In this document: positions 17,473 to 25,551 of the stretch, in pieces | How positions within the stretch are numbered: position 1 is the stretch's first letter | Layout: each line of letters begins with the position of its first letter | NCBI RefSeq assembly: GCF_013410105.1 | Contig: NZ_JACCCJ010000001.1 | Span: 1,426,001 to 1,490,000, forward strand | Direction of reading: 5' to 3' | Source: Sphingopyxis sp. JAI108 | Lineage (GTDB): Bacteria > Pseudomonadota > Alphaproteobacteria > Sphingomonadales > Sphingomonadaceae | Length of the DNA: 64,000 nucleotides | Made by a program: the position numbers and the translations under genes | Notes under the pieces: model-generated | What the model saw: only the letters and a program-made list of their open reading frames with translations | What the model was told of the DNA's origin: nothing | Database searches by the model: none

Positions 17473-19020
17473 ATGAATAGCGCGATCGAGAGGGTTGTCA
17501 TCGTGGGCGGCGGCACCGCCGGCTGGCTGGCGGCGTCGCTGCTCGCGACATCGCGGCGGGCGAAGGCGGCGCCACTGTCGGTGACGGTGGTCGAGGCGCC
17601 CGACGTCGCGATCGTCGGCGTCGGCGAGGGCACCTGGCCGACGATGCGAACGACGCTCCAGACGATCGGGCTGGACGAGACCGAGTTCCTCGCGGCCTGC
17701 GACGGGGCGTTCAAGCAGGCGTCGCGTTTCGACGGCTGGGTCGATGGCTCGGCGGGCGATTCCTATCTCCACCCCTTCACCACGCCGCCGGCGGTGCCGC
17801 TCGGCGAATTGCTCGCCGCGTGGCAGGCCTCGGCCCCCGACCAGCCGTTCGCGGCGGCGATGAGCGCGCAGGCGGCGGTCTGCAAGCAGCATCTCGCGCC
17901 GCGGCAGCGCGCGATGCCCGGCTATCAGGGCGCGGCCAACTATGCCTATCATTTCGCTGCGGAAAAATTCGCGGCGCTGCTGTCGGTGCACGCGACGCAG
18001 GTTTTGGGCGTCGAGCATATCCTGGGCCGCGTCACCGGCGCACGGCGCGCCGCGAACGGTGATATCGCCGCGCTGACCAGCGACAGCGGGCGCGAGGTCG
18101 CGGGCGACCTGTTCATCGACTGCACCGGCTTCAAGGGGCTGTTGATCGACGGCGAACTCGGCGTCGAGTGGATCGACCGCAGCGACCATGCGTTCAACGA
18201 CCGCGCGATCGCTTCGCAGGTGCCGGTGCCGCCGGGCAGCCCCATCGCATCGCAAACGATCGCGACCGCGCACGAGGCCGGCTGGATCTGGGATATCGGC
18301 CTGCCGTTGCGGCGCGGCATCGGCTGCGTCTATTCGAGCCGTTTCATGGACGCCGAACGCGCGGAGACGATCCTGCGCGACTATATCGCGCGCGAACTGC
18401 CCGGCGCGCTGCCCAAGGAAGGGGCGTTCGGCGCGCCGTTCAAGCATATCAGCTTCCGGACCGGCCACCGCGCGCGCTTCTGGGAAAAAAACTGCCTTTC
18501 GATCGGCCTCGCCGCGGGTTTCATCGAGCCGCTCGAAGCGTCGGCGATCGTGCTGATCGAATTGTCGCTGCGCGCGCTCACCGACAATTTCCCGGCCGAC
18601 CGCGCCGCGATGGACATCCACGCGGCGCGCTTCAACAAGCTGTTCCGCTATCGCTGGGACCGCATCGTCGAATTCCTGAAGCTCCATTATGTGCTCAGCC
18701 GCCGCGACGAACCCTATTGGCGCGCGCACCGCGACCCCGACCATATCCCGCCGCATCTGGCCGACCTGCTGACGCTATGGCGCGACCAGCCGCCATCCTC
18801 GTCGGATTTCCCCTATGTCGACGAGATTTTCTCGGCGGAAAGCCACCAGTATATCCTCTATGGCATGGGATTTCCGGCCCCCGCCGGCTGGCCCGCGAGC
18901 GACCGCGCGCTGGCGGCGCTGGCCGAGATGCGGCAGCGCGCGCGCACGCTTGCCGCCGGGTTGCCGACGAACCGCGCCTACCTCGACACGCTCGCCGCCG
19001 ATCGCGTCGCGGCCGAATAG
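17473..19020 (+). CDS. flavin-dependent tryptophan halogenase-like protein (first copy)
   Basis: FADH2-dependent halogenase fold of 515 aa. The FAD-binding motif is [14 protein letters not shown] near the N-terminus. The lysine that forms the halogenating chloramine-type species in PrnA corresponds to Lys81 in [11 protein letters not shown], and the catalytic Glu to EPLEAS. The halogenase signature WxWxIP is altered to WIWDIGLP at residues 271-278. It starts at ATG 17473, a GTG 6 nt upstream being the alternative. Together with SapC, a cupin-like protein and a second halogenase it forms a cassette seen next to such TonB receptors in sphingomonads and Caulobacter; the native substrate is unknown. 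Confidence 0.88.
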   Translation: MNSAIERVVIVGGGTAGWLAASLLATSRRAKAAPLSVTVVEAPDVAIVGVGEGTWPTMRTTLQTIGLDETEFLAACDGAFKQASRFDGWVDGSAGDSYLHPFTTPPAVPLGELLAAWQASAPDQPFAAAMSAQAAVCKQHLAPRQRAMPGYQGAANYAYHFAAEKFAALLSVHATQVLGVEHILGRVTGARRAANGDIAALTSDSGREVAGDLFIDCTGFKGLLIDGELGVEWIDRSDHAFNDRAIASQVPVPPGSPIASQTIATAHEAGWIWDIGLPLRRGIGCVYSSRFMDAERAETILRDYIARELPGALPKEGAFGAPFKHISFRTGHRARFWEKNCLSIGLAAGFIEPLEASAIVLIELSLRALTDNFPADRAAMDIHAARFNKLFRYRWDRIVEFLKLHYVLSRRDEPYWRAHRDPDHIPPHLADLLTLWRDQPPSSSDFPYVDEIFSAESHQYILYGMGFPAPAGWPASDRALAALAEMRQRARTLAAGLPTNRAYLDTLAADRVAAE

Positions 19021-19034
19021 GAAGAAAGACCCGA

Positions 19035-19754
19035 ATGACCCAGCATGCCGTGCTCAACAAAAATACCCATCGCGAACTGCGCGTTCGGGCGGAGGCGGGT
19101 GCGGACCTTGGCGACGGGGTGATGGCGACGCTGACCGTGCCGAACGAGTTTCGCAGCATCCAGGGGCATTTCCCGATCCTGTTCCGGCGCGAGATCGACC
19201 GCAACGAATTCATCGCGGTCGCCTTGCTCGGCTTTGAATCGGGCGAAAATCTGTTTCTCGACGGCGACCGCTGGGACGCGCGTTATCGGCCGCTGTCGCT
19301 CGCGATCCAGCCCTTTCTGATCGGGCGCCCGGCGAGCGGCGACGGGCCGGGACAGGTGCATGTCGACCTGGAGCACCCGCGCATCGCGCCGGGCGGGGAG
19401 GGCATTCGTCTGTTCGACGCCGACGGCGCGCCCACTCCCTATCTCGACCAGATCGCCGAGCGTCTTGGCGACCTCGACGAGGGGTATCGCGCGAGCAAGG
19501 CCTTTCTCGACGCGCTCGACGCCTATGAATTGCTCGAACCCTTCAACCTCGAAGTCACACTCGACGATGGGTCGATCAATTCGCTCGTCGGGTTCCATAT
19601 CATCGACGAGGCGAAGCTGCGCGCGCTTGATGGCGAGGCGCTCGGCGCGCTGCACGCGGCGGGGCATCTGATGCCGATCTTCATGGCGCTTGCCTCGCTG
19701 TCGCAGCTGTCGGCGCTCGTCGCGCGCAAGAACCGCAGGCTCGGCAGTGGCTGA
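19035..19754 (+). CDS. SapC family protein
   Basis: A 239-aa soluble protein of the SapC family (PF07277), named after an S-layer-associated protein of Campylobacter but with no defined biochemical role. Features include EFRSIQGHFPILFRRE, FIAVALLGFESGENLFLD, a Pro/Arg-rich middle and a C-terminal helix LMPIFMALASLSQLSALV. No signal peptide is evident. It starts 14 nt after the first halogenase gene behind a GAAGAAAG ribosome site. Its stop overlaps the start of the next gene. Confidence 0.85.
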   Translation: MTQHAVLNKNTHRELRVRAEAGADLGDGVMATLTVPNEFRSIQGHFPILFRREIDRNEFIAVALLGFESGENLFLDGDRWDARYRPLSLAIQPFLIGRPASGDGPGQVHVDLEHPRIAPGGEGIRLFDADGAPTPYLDQIAERLGDLDEGYRASKAFLDALDAYELLEPFNLEVTLDDGSINSLVGFHIIDEAKLRALDGEALGALHAAGHLMPIFMALASLSQLSALVARKNRRLGSG

Positions 19755-20778
19755 ACAGGGCGGCGCCTTTACCGACCGCCTCGCGCGGGTGCCCGAGCGT
19801 TCATGGGATAAGGGGGCGGGGCCGGGCGCGTTGCTCGAAGGCGCGCGCGAGCCCTTTGTCCTTCGCGGGCTTGCCGCCGGCTGGCCGCTGGTCGAGGCGG
19901 GCAAAAGGTCGGCGCGCGACGCGCGAGCCTATCTGCTCGAACATGCCCGCGACCGGCCTTTCAAAGTGTCGATCGGCCCGCCGGGACATGACGGGCGGCT
20001 GTTCTACGACGACGACATGGCGATGAATTTCCGCGTCGGGACCGGGAAGCTGGCCGATATATTCGGAGGCATCGATACGGCCGAGGAACGCGGTGAGGCG
20101 CGCACCGTCTATCTGGCGTCGATCGATATTCCGTCGCATTTCGACGGGCTCGACGAAGCGAACCCGATCGACCTCGGCGACCGCGATCCGCTGAAAAGCA
20201 TCTGGATCGGCACGCGCACCAAGATTGCGGCGCACAACGACTTTCCCGACAATCTCGCCTGCTGCGCCGTGGGACGCCGCCGGTTCACGCTGTTCCCGCC
20301 GGGCGCGTTCCGTAATCTCTATCTCGGCCCGATCGACAATACGCCGGCGGGGCGCGTCGTCAGCATGGTCGATTTCGACGCGCCCGACCTTGCCGCCCAC
20401 CCGCGCTTCGTCGATGCGATGGCGGAGGCGTTGACGGTGGAGCTGGAGCCCGGCGACGCGATCTTCATCCCGTCGATGTGGTGGCACCATGTCGAGGGGC
20501 TCGCCGACTTCAACATATTGGTGAACTATTGGTGGCGCCGCACACCCGCCTGGCTGGGCCAGCCGCAGGCGGCGCTCAATCACGCGATCCTCGCGATCCG
20601 CGACCTGCCGGCCGAGGACAAGGCGATCTGGCGCGAGCAGTTCGACCATTATGTATTCGACAATGACGCCAGCGTCACCGGCCATATTCCCGAAACCGCG
20701 CGCAGCATCCTCGCCCCGCTCACGTCCGAGACGGCGGGGCGGCTGCGCGCCTTCTTGCTGAGGGCTTTGAGCAAATGA
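19747..20778 (+). CDS. cupin-like (JmjC-type) Fe(II)/2-oxoglutarate oxygenase-like protein
   Basis: A 343-aa protein of the cupin-like/JmjC superfamily (PF13621). The candidate iron facial triad is visible: HxD in KIAAHNDFPDN and the distal His in PSMWWHHVEG. Conserved strands KSIWIGTRTK, RRRFTLFPPG and ELEPGDAIFIPSMWW frame the barrel. Family members hydroxylate proteins or peptides, so this one may modify a protein, though no target can be named. It starts at GTG 19747, overlapping sapC by 8 nt, and its stop overlaps the second halogenase start (ATGA), so the cassette is tightly coupled. Confidence 0.85.
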   Translation: MAEQGGAFTDRLARVPERSWDKGAGPGALLEGAREPFVLRGLAAGWPLVEAGKRSARDARAYLLEHARDRPFKVSIGPPGHDGRLFYDDDMAMNFRVGTGKLADIFGGIDTAEERGEARTVYLASIDIPSHFDGLDEANPIDLGDRDPLKSIWIGTRTKIAAHNDFPDNLACCAVGRRRFTLFPPGAFRNLYLGPIDNTPAGRVVSMVDFDAPDLAAHPRFVDAMAEALTVELEPGDAIFIPSMWWHHVEGLADFNILVNYWWRRTPAWLGQPQAALNHAILAIRDLPAEDKAIWREQFDHYVFDNDASVTGHIPETARSILAPLTSETAGRLRAFLLRALSK

Positions 20779-22274
20779 GCGACAGGAAACCGGTCCAGCG
20801 CATCGTCATCGCGGGCGGCGGCACCGCGGGCTGGATGATGGCGGCGGCGATCGCGCGCACCATGGGGCCCACGGTCGACCTGACGCTGGTCGAGTCCGAG
20901 GCGATCGGGACGATCGGGGTTGGCGAGTCCACCATTCCGCCGCTCGTCAATTTCAACCGCATCCTCGGCATCCCCGAGCCCGAATTCATGCGCGCGACAC
21001 AGGCGACGTTCAAGCTTGGCATCCTGTTCGACAATTGGAAGCACGACGGCGACAGCTATTTCCACAGCTTTGGCCTGTCGGGCAAGGATCACTGGTCGGC
21101 GGGGTTCCAGCATTTCTGGCTCAACGCGCGCGAACGCGGGCATGAACAGCCCTATGAGGATTATTGCCTCGAGCTGGTCGCCGGGATGCAGGGCAAGTTC
21201 GCGCACCTGCCCGAAGAGCGGATGAATTATGCCTATCATGTCGATGCGACGCTTTATGGCCGCTATCTGCGCAAGCTCGCCGAGGCCGATGGGTGCACGC
21301 GCGTCGAGGGCAAGATCGCGCGCGTCGAGCTGGACGGCGAGAGCGGCGACATCGCCGCGCTGCATCTCGACGGCGAGCGGCGGATCGAGGGCGACATGTT
21401 CGTCGACTGCACCGGCTTTCGCGGCCTGCTGATCGACGGCGCGCTGCACGCGGGGTTCGAGGACTGGAGCCACTGGCTGCCCAACGACAGCGCGATCGCG
21501 GTGCAGTCGAAGCATCTCGGCCCGCCGATGCCCTATACGCAGGCGATCGCGCACGACGCCGGCTGGCAATGGCGCATCCCGCTGCAGCACCGGATGGGCG
21601 CCGGGATCGTCTACACCAGCGGCTATCTGTCGCGCGACGAGGCTTATGACCGGCTGATGGGCAGCGTCGGCGAGCCGCTGATCGAACCGTTCGACATCAA
21701 GTTCAAGGGCGGGGTGCGGCGCAAACAATGGTTCCGCAACTGCGTCGCCGTCGGCCTTGCGGGGGGCTTTGTCGAGCCGCTCGAGGCGACGACGGTGCAC
21801 TTGATCCAGCGCGCGGTGCTGCGTTTCATCCGCCTGATGCCGAACGGACGTGTCAGCGAGCGCGACGCGCAGGAATTCAATGACCAGCAACGGCTCGACA
21901 TCGAGCAGATCCGCGATTTCGTCGTGCTGCATTACAAGGCGACCAACCGCCGCGACAGCCCCTTCTGGCGCCATGTCGCGAACATGCCGGTTCCGGACTC
22001 GCTGCAGCAAAAGATCGAGCTGTTCCGCGAGACGGGCCGCGTGTTCCGCAAATATGAGGAATTATTTGCCGAGAATAGCTGGGTTCAGGTGATGATGGGG
22101 CAGGGGATCGAGCCGCAGACCTATCACCCGATCGCCGCCAAGCTGCGCGACGACGAGGTCGAGCGGCTGTTCCAGACGCTGCGCGACAATATCGCGCAGA
22201 CCGTCGCGACGCTGCCCGAGCATCACGCCTATGTCGCGCGCTATTGCGGCGCCGAGGAGCCGAAGGCCGCGTGA
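20775..22274 (+). CDS. flavin-dependent tryptophan halogenase-like protein (second copy)
   Basis: A 499-aa flavin-dependent halogenase with all family hallmarks: IVIAGGGTAGWMMAA (FAD), Lys80 in TQATFKLGILF, the intact WxWxIP signature as WQWRIP from residue 264, and the catalytic-glutamate segment GFVEPLEATTVHL. By motif content this copy should be able to form hypohalous acid and the lysine adduct, unlike the first copy with its changed signature. A separate flavin reductase would be required; none is nearby. It overlaps the preceding gene by 4 nt and the following GH16 gene by 1 nt. Confidence 0.9.
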   Translation: MSDRKPVQRIVIAGGGTAGWMMAAAIARTMGPTVDLTLVESEAIGTIGVGESTIPPLVNFNRILGIPEPEFMRATQATFKLGILFDNWKHDGDSYFHSFGLSGKDHWSAGFQHFWLNARERGHEQPYEDYCLELVAGMQGKFAHLPEERMNYAYHVDATLYGRYLRKLAEADGCTRVEGKIARVELDGESGDIAALHLDGERRIEGDMFVDCTGFRGLLIDGALHAGFEDWSHWLPNDSAIAVQSKHLGPPMPYTQAIAHDAGWQWRIPLQHRMGAGIVYTSGYLSRDEAYDRLMGSVGEPLIEPFDIKFKGGVRRKQWFRNCVAVGLAGGFVEPLEATTVHLIQRAVLRFIRLMPNGRVSERDAQEFNDQQRLDIEQIRDFVVLHYKATNRRDSPFWRHVANMPVPDSLQQKIELFRETGRVFRKYEELFAENSWVQVMMGQGIEPQTYHPIAAKLRDDEVERLFQTLRDNIAQTVATLPEHHAYVARYCGAEEPKAA

Positions 22275-23215
22275 TGCGCGCTGCGGCGATCCTGATGCTG
22301 GCCGCCGCGCCGGCCGCTGCTACGGCGCAGCAGGGCGCGGATGCCGGGTGGCGGCTCGCCTGGTCAGACGAGTTTGACGGAAGCGCGGTCGACCGCGGCA
22401 AATGGGATTTCGACGTCGATTGCTGGGGCGGCGGCAACAATGAACGCCAATGCTATACCGACCGGCCCGCCAATGCGGCGATCAAGGACGGCAAGCTCGT
22501 CATCACCGCGCGCAAGGAGGCGATGACCGGGCCCGCCTTTCCCTTGTCGCAGCGCGGCGACGCCGAGAAGGCGGCGGCGCAGGCGACGAAGCGCTTTACC
22601 TCCGCCCGCCTCGTCACGCGCGGCAAGGCGGCGTGGACCTATGGCAAGATCGAGGTGCGCGCGAAGTTGCCGCAGGGGCAGGGGACGTGGCCCGCGATCT
22701 GGATGCTGCCCGAGGCCAGTCATTACGGCACCTGGGCGGCGTCGGGCGAGATCGACATATTGGAGGCGGTGAACCTCGGCGTGCGGTGCGACGAATGCGC
22801 GGGCGGGATCGAGAACCGCATCCTCGGCACGCTCCATTTCGGCGGGCAATGGCCCGACAACAAATATAAGGGCGACGAGACCGCGCTTCCCGCCCCGCTC
22901 GACGGTTTCCACGTCTTCGGCATTGTCTGGGAAAAGGGCAAGATCGTCTGGACGGTCGACGGCAAACCCTATGCGACGCGCGTCGCGAGCGAGTGGTCGA
23001 CGAGCGGATCGAGCGAGCCCGCGGCGCCGTTCGACCGGCCCTTTCACCTGATCCTGAACCTCGCGGTCGGTGGCGGGCTCGCCGAGGGGCGCGGGCTGAA
23101 GGGAGTCGATGAAAGCGGCTATCCCAAAAACATGGAAATAGATTGGGTTCGCGTCTGGCAATGTGGCGGTGATGCCGTTAGCGATTGCGGCAGCACGGGG
23201 GATCAAGACGAATAA
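22274..23215 (+). CDS. glycoside hydrolase family 16 (laminarinase-type endo-beta-1,3-glucanase)
   Basis: Secreted endoglucanase of 313 aa: signal peptide ending about AAATAQQ, then a GH16 jelly-roll. The catalytic signature E-x-D-x-x-E is present in SGEIDILEAVN, and the substrate cleft residues in GTWPAIWMLPE and TLHFGGQWPDN are those of the laminarinase/lichenase branch. The last strand is MEIDWVRVWQC. It would cut beta-1,3-(1,4)-glucan outside the inner membrane into oligosaccharides for the TonB receptor and GH3 enzyme encoded nearby. It starts at ATG 22274, overlapping the halogenase stop by 1 nt. Confidence 0.9.
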   Translation: MRAAAILMLAAAPAAATAQQGADAGWRLAWSDEFDGSAVDRGKWDFDVDCWGGGNNERQCYTDRPANAAIKDGKLVITARKEAMTGPAFPLSQRGDAEKAAAQATKRFTSARLVTRGKAAWTYGKIEVRAKLPQGQGTWPAIWMLPEASHYGTWAASGEIDILEAVNLGVRCDECAGGIENRILGTLHFGGQWPDNKYKGDETALPAPLDGFHVFGIVWEKGKIVWTVDGKPYATRVASEWSTSGSSEPAAPFDRPFHLILNLAVGGGLAEGRGLKGVDESGYPKNMEIDWVRVWQCGGDAVSDCGSTGDQDE

Positions 23216-24276
23216 TGGGGCGTCGGCGGCAGTCGGTCACGATCAAGCATGTTGCAGCCGACGCGGGTGTGTCGCTGCAGACGGTGAGCCGCGTCATCAA
23301 CGACGAGCCCAATGTTCGGCCCGAGATGAAAGAGCGCGTTCAGGCGTCGATCGACAAGCTCGGCTATGTGCCCTCGATCGCGGCGCAGCGGATGAGCGGG
23401 TCCAGATCCTATCTGATCCTCGCGATCAACGACCGCGAGCGCACGATTGCCGACTGGCAGGGGCGGCAGGGCGTCGACTGGGTCGACCAGATGCTGCTCG
23501 GCGGGATGCTGAAATGCGCCGAATATGGCTATCGCATGATCTTCGAACTCGTCGACACGCACAACGACCATGTCGAGCGCGAACTGCGCGCGGCTATCGC
23601 GGCGCTGCAGCCCGACGGCGTCATCCTGACCCCGCCGCATTCGGACAATCCGCTGATCGTCGGCCTGCTCGACCAGCAAAAAATCCCCTTCGCGCGCATC
23701 GGGTCGCGCGGCGGCGCGGCGGGGATCGCGCTGACGATGGACGATGAGGGATCGGCGCGGCGCGCGACGCGGCACCTGATTGACCTCGGCCACCAGCGTA
23801 TCGGCTTCATCGCGGGATCGCCCGAATACAGCCTCAGCCGCTGGCGCATCGACGGCTGGGAAGCCGAGATGGCGGCCGAGGGCCTGCCGACCGCCGGGCT
23901 GCTCGTCGAGGGCGATTTCACTTATGCTTCGGGCGCCGCCGCGGCACGGCAACTGCTCGGCGGTGCGAACCCGCCGACCGCGATCATCGCGAGCAGCGAC
24001 CAGATGGCGCTCGCGACACTGGAAGTTGCGCGCGAAAGGGGGCTGGGCGTGCCGGGGCAGCTCTCGATCGTCAGCTTCGACAATACGCCCGTGGTGCGTT
24101 TCACCCAGCCGGCGCTGACCGCGGTCGACCAGCCGGTTGCCGAAACCGCGTCACGCGCGGTCGAACTGATCATCGCGGCGCAGCGCGGGGCGCCGCGTCC
24201 GGCCGAGCCGACGCGCGTGCAGGGCGGGCTCGTCGCGCGCGGGTCGACCGCCGCGCCGGCGGTCGGGCATGGCTGA
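23215..24276 (+). CDS. LacI family transcriptional regulator of the glucan locus
   Basis: A 353-aa LacI/GalR repressor. The helix-turn-helix is VTIKHVAADAGVSLQTVSRV with the hinge helix GYVPSIAAQRMSG, followed by a periplasmic-binding-protein-like sugar domain (VILTPPHSDNPLI, LGHQRIGFIAGSPEYSLS, SIVSFDNTPVVRFTQP). It overlaps GH16 upstream by 1 nt and the MFS gene downstream by 8 nt, so it is co-transcribed with the genes it probably controls. Candidate operators with the AACGTT core are at 14304, 14321 and 25519. The effector is probably a glucose or gluco-oligosaccharide derivative (inference). Confidence 0.93.
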   Translation: MGRRRQSVTIKHVAADAGVSLQTVSRVINDEPNVRPEMKERVQASIDKLGYVPSIAAQRMSGSRSYLILAINDRERTIADWQGRQGVDWVDQMLLGGMLKCAEYGYRMIFELVDTHNDHVERELRAAIAALQPDGVILTPPHSDNPLIVGLLDQQKIPFARIGSRGGAAGIALTMDDEGSARRATRHLIDLGHQRIGFIAGSPEYSLSRWRIDGWEAEMAAEGLPTAGLLVEGDFTYASGAAAARQLLGGANPPTAIIASSDQMALATLEVARERGLGVPGQLSIVSFDNTPVVRFTQPALTAVDQPVAETASRAVELIIAAQRGAPRPAEPTRVQGGLVARGSTAAPAVGHG

Positions 24277-25462
24277 CACCGCCGCGGCGCGGCGCCAGTC
24301 GCTCCCGTTCCTGCTTCTCTACGCGCTCGCTTCGGCGGGCGGGGCGATCGCCTATGTCCCGTTCCTGACGATCTGGCTGCCGTCGCGAATGACCGAGCTG
24401 GCGGGGCCGGCCGACGTCCAGACCTTGGGCTACGTCACTTTTTTCGGCGCGATCGCGGCGAGCATCGGGGGCATCCTTTTCGGCTGGCTCAGCGACCGCA
24501 CGCACAGCCGGCGCGCGTGGGTGCTCGCGGGGCTGGTCCTCAGCATCGCCTTGCTGATGCTCGTGCCGCTGGCGGAGGATATCTGGACGCTCGTCGGCAT
24601 CGTCATCGGGTGGCAGCTTACGCTCAACATGATGCTCGGGCCGCTCGCCGCCTGGGCAGGCGACTGCGTTCCCGACGATCAAAAGGGGCTTCTCGGCGGG
24701 CTGCTCGCTTTCTCGCCCGCGCTTGGCGCCTGGTCGGGGGCGCTCGTGACCTGGCCGGGGCTGGTGTCGGACGACAGCCGGCTGGTCGTCATCGCGCTGC
24801 TCGTCGCAGGCGCGGTGCTGCCCGTTCTCTTGCTCGGCCGGCCGCGCCCATTCCCGGAACTGACCGCGCCGCCTTTGCGCGCGGACGGTGCGCTGCCGCG
24901 GCGGCCGAGCGGCCCCGCGGTGCGGATGTGGCTCGCGCGCCTGCTGGTCCAGATCGCCGAGGCGGCGCTGTTCGCCTATCTCTATTTCTGGTTCCGGTCG
25001 ATCGACCCCGATATGCAGGACAATGAAAAGGCGCGTATTTTCGGGATTGCGCTGACGCTCGCGGTGCCGATCGCGCTGGCGAGCGGACGCTGGGCCGACC
25101 GCAACGACCGGCCTTTCCTGCCGCTTGTCGCCAGCGCGGCGATATCGGCGACAGGGATGATCGGCATGGCCTTTGCGACCGAAGCCGACATGGCCAAGGC
25201 AAGCTATCTCGTCTTCGGCGTCGCGACGACGGTGTTCCTCTCGCTCCACGCCAGCCAGACGCTGCGCATCCTGCCGCGTTCGGACCGACGCGGGCGCGAC
25301 CTCGGCATCTTCAACCTGACCAATACCGTGCCGTCGCTCATCATGCCCTGGCTGACCATTTCGCTGGTCCCCGGATTCGGATTCGACGCGCTTTTCCTGT
25401 TGCTTGCCGGGCTGACCGCGATCGCCGTGCTGCTCCTCGCGACGATGCCTCGCGCGCGCTGA
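24269..25462 (+). CDS. MFS transporter of the glucan locus
   Basis: A 397-aa major facilitator with about twelve transmembrane segments and an MFS loop 2-3 motif GWLSDRTHSRRAWVLAG. Its location between the LacI regulator and the GH3 gene suggests uptake of a di- or oligosaccharide across the inner membrane. The substrate cannot be read from sequence. Coupled to lacI by an 8-nt overlap. Confidence 0.82.
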   Translation: MADTAAARRQSLPFLLLYALASAGGAIAYVPFLTIWLPSRMTELAGPADVQTLGYVTFFGAIAASIGGILFGWLSDRTHSRRAWVLAGLVLSIALLMLVPLAEDIWTLVGIVIGWQLTLNMMLGPLAAWAGDCVPDDQKGLLGGLLAFSPALGAWSGALVTWPGLVSDDSRLVVIALLVAGAVLPVLLLGRPRPFPELTAPPLRADGALPRRPSGPAVRMWLARLLVQIAEAALFAYLYFWFRSIDPDMQDNEKARIFGIALTLAVPIALASGRWADRNDRPFLPLVASAAISATGMIGMAFATEADMAKASYLVFGVATTVFLSLHASQTLRILPRSDRRGRDLGIFNLTNTVPSLIMPWLTISLVPGFGFDALFLLLAGLTAIAVLLLATMPRAR

Positions 25463-25518
25463 TCCCGCACCGAACAGAGAGCTTGATTTCATCCGGCCGC
25501 TATGCGACATCGAGCCTT

Positions 25519-25530
25519 GATAACGTTCAC
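25519..25530. promoter_or_regulatory. LacI-type operator upstream of the GH3 gene
   Basis: GATAACGTTCAC, part of a 15-nt identity (GATAACGTTCACATA) with the site at 14321-14335 in front of the TonB receptor. The core AACGTT is palindromic. It lies 21 nt before the GH3 start codon, so a bound repressor would block transcription or early elongation. I could not assign -35/-10 boxes here with confidence. Confidence 0.65.
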
Positions 25531-25551
25531 ATACGAGGGATGGGAGAGACG

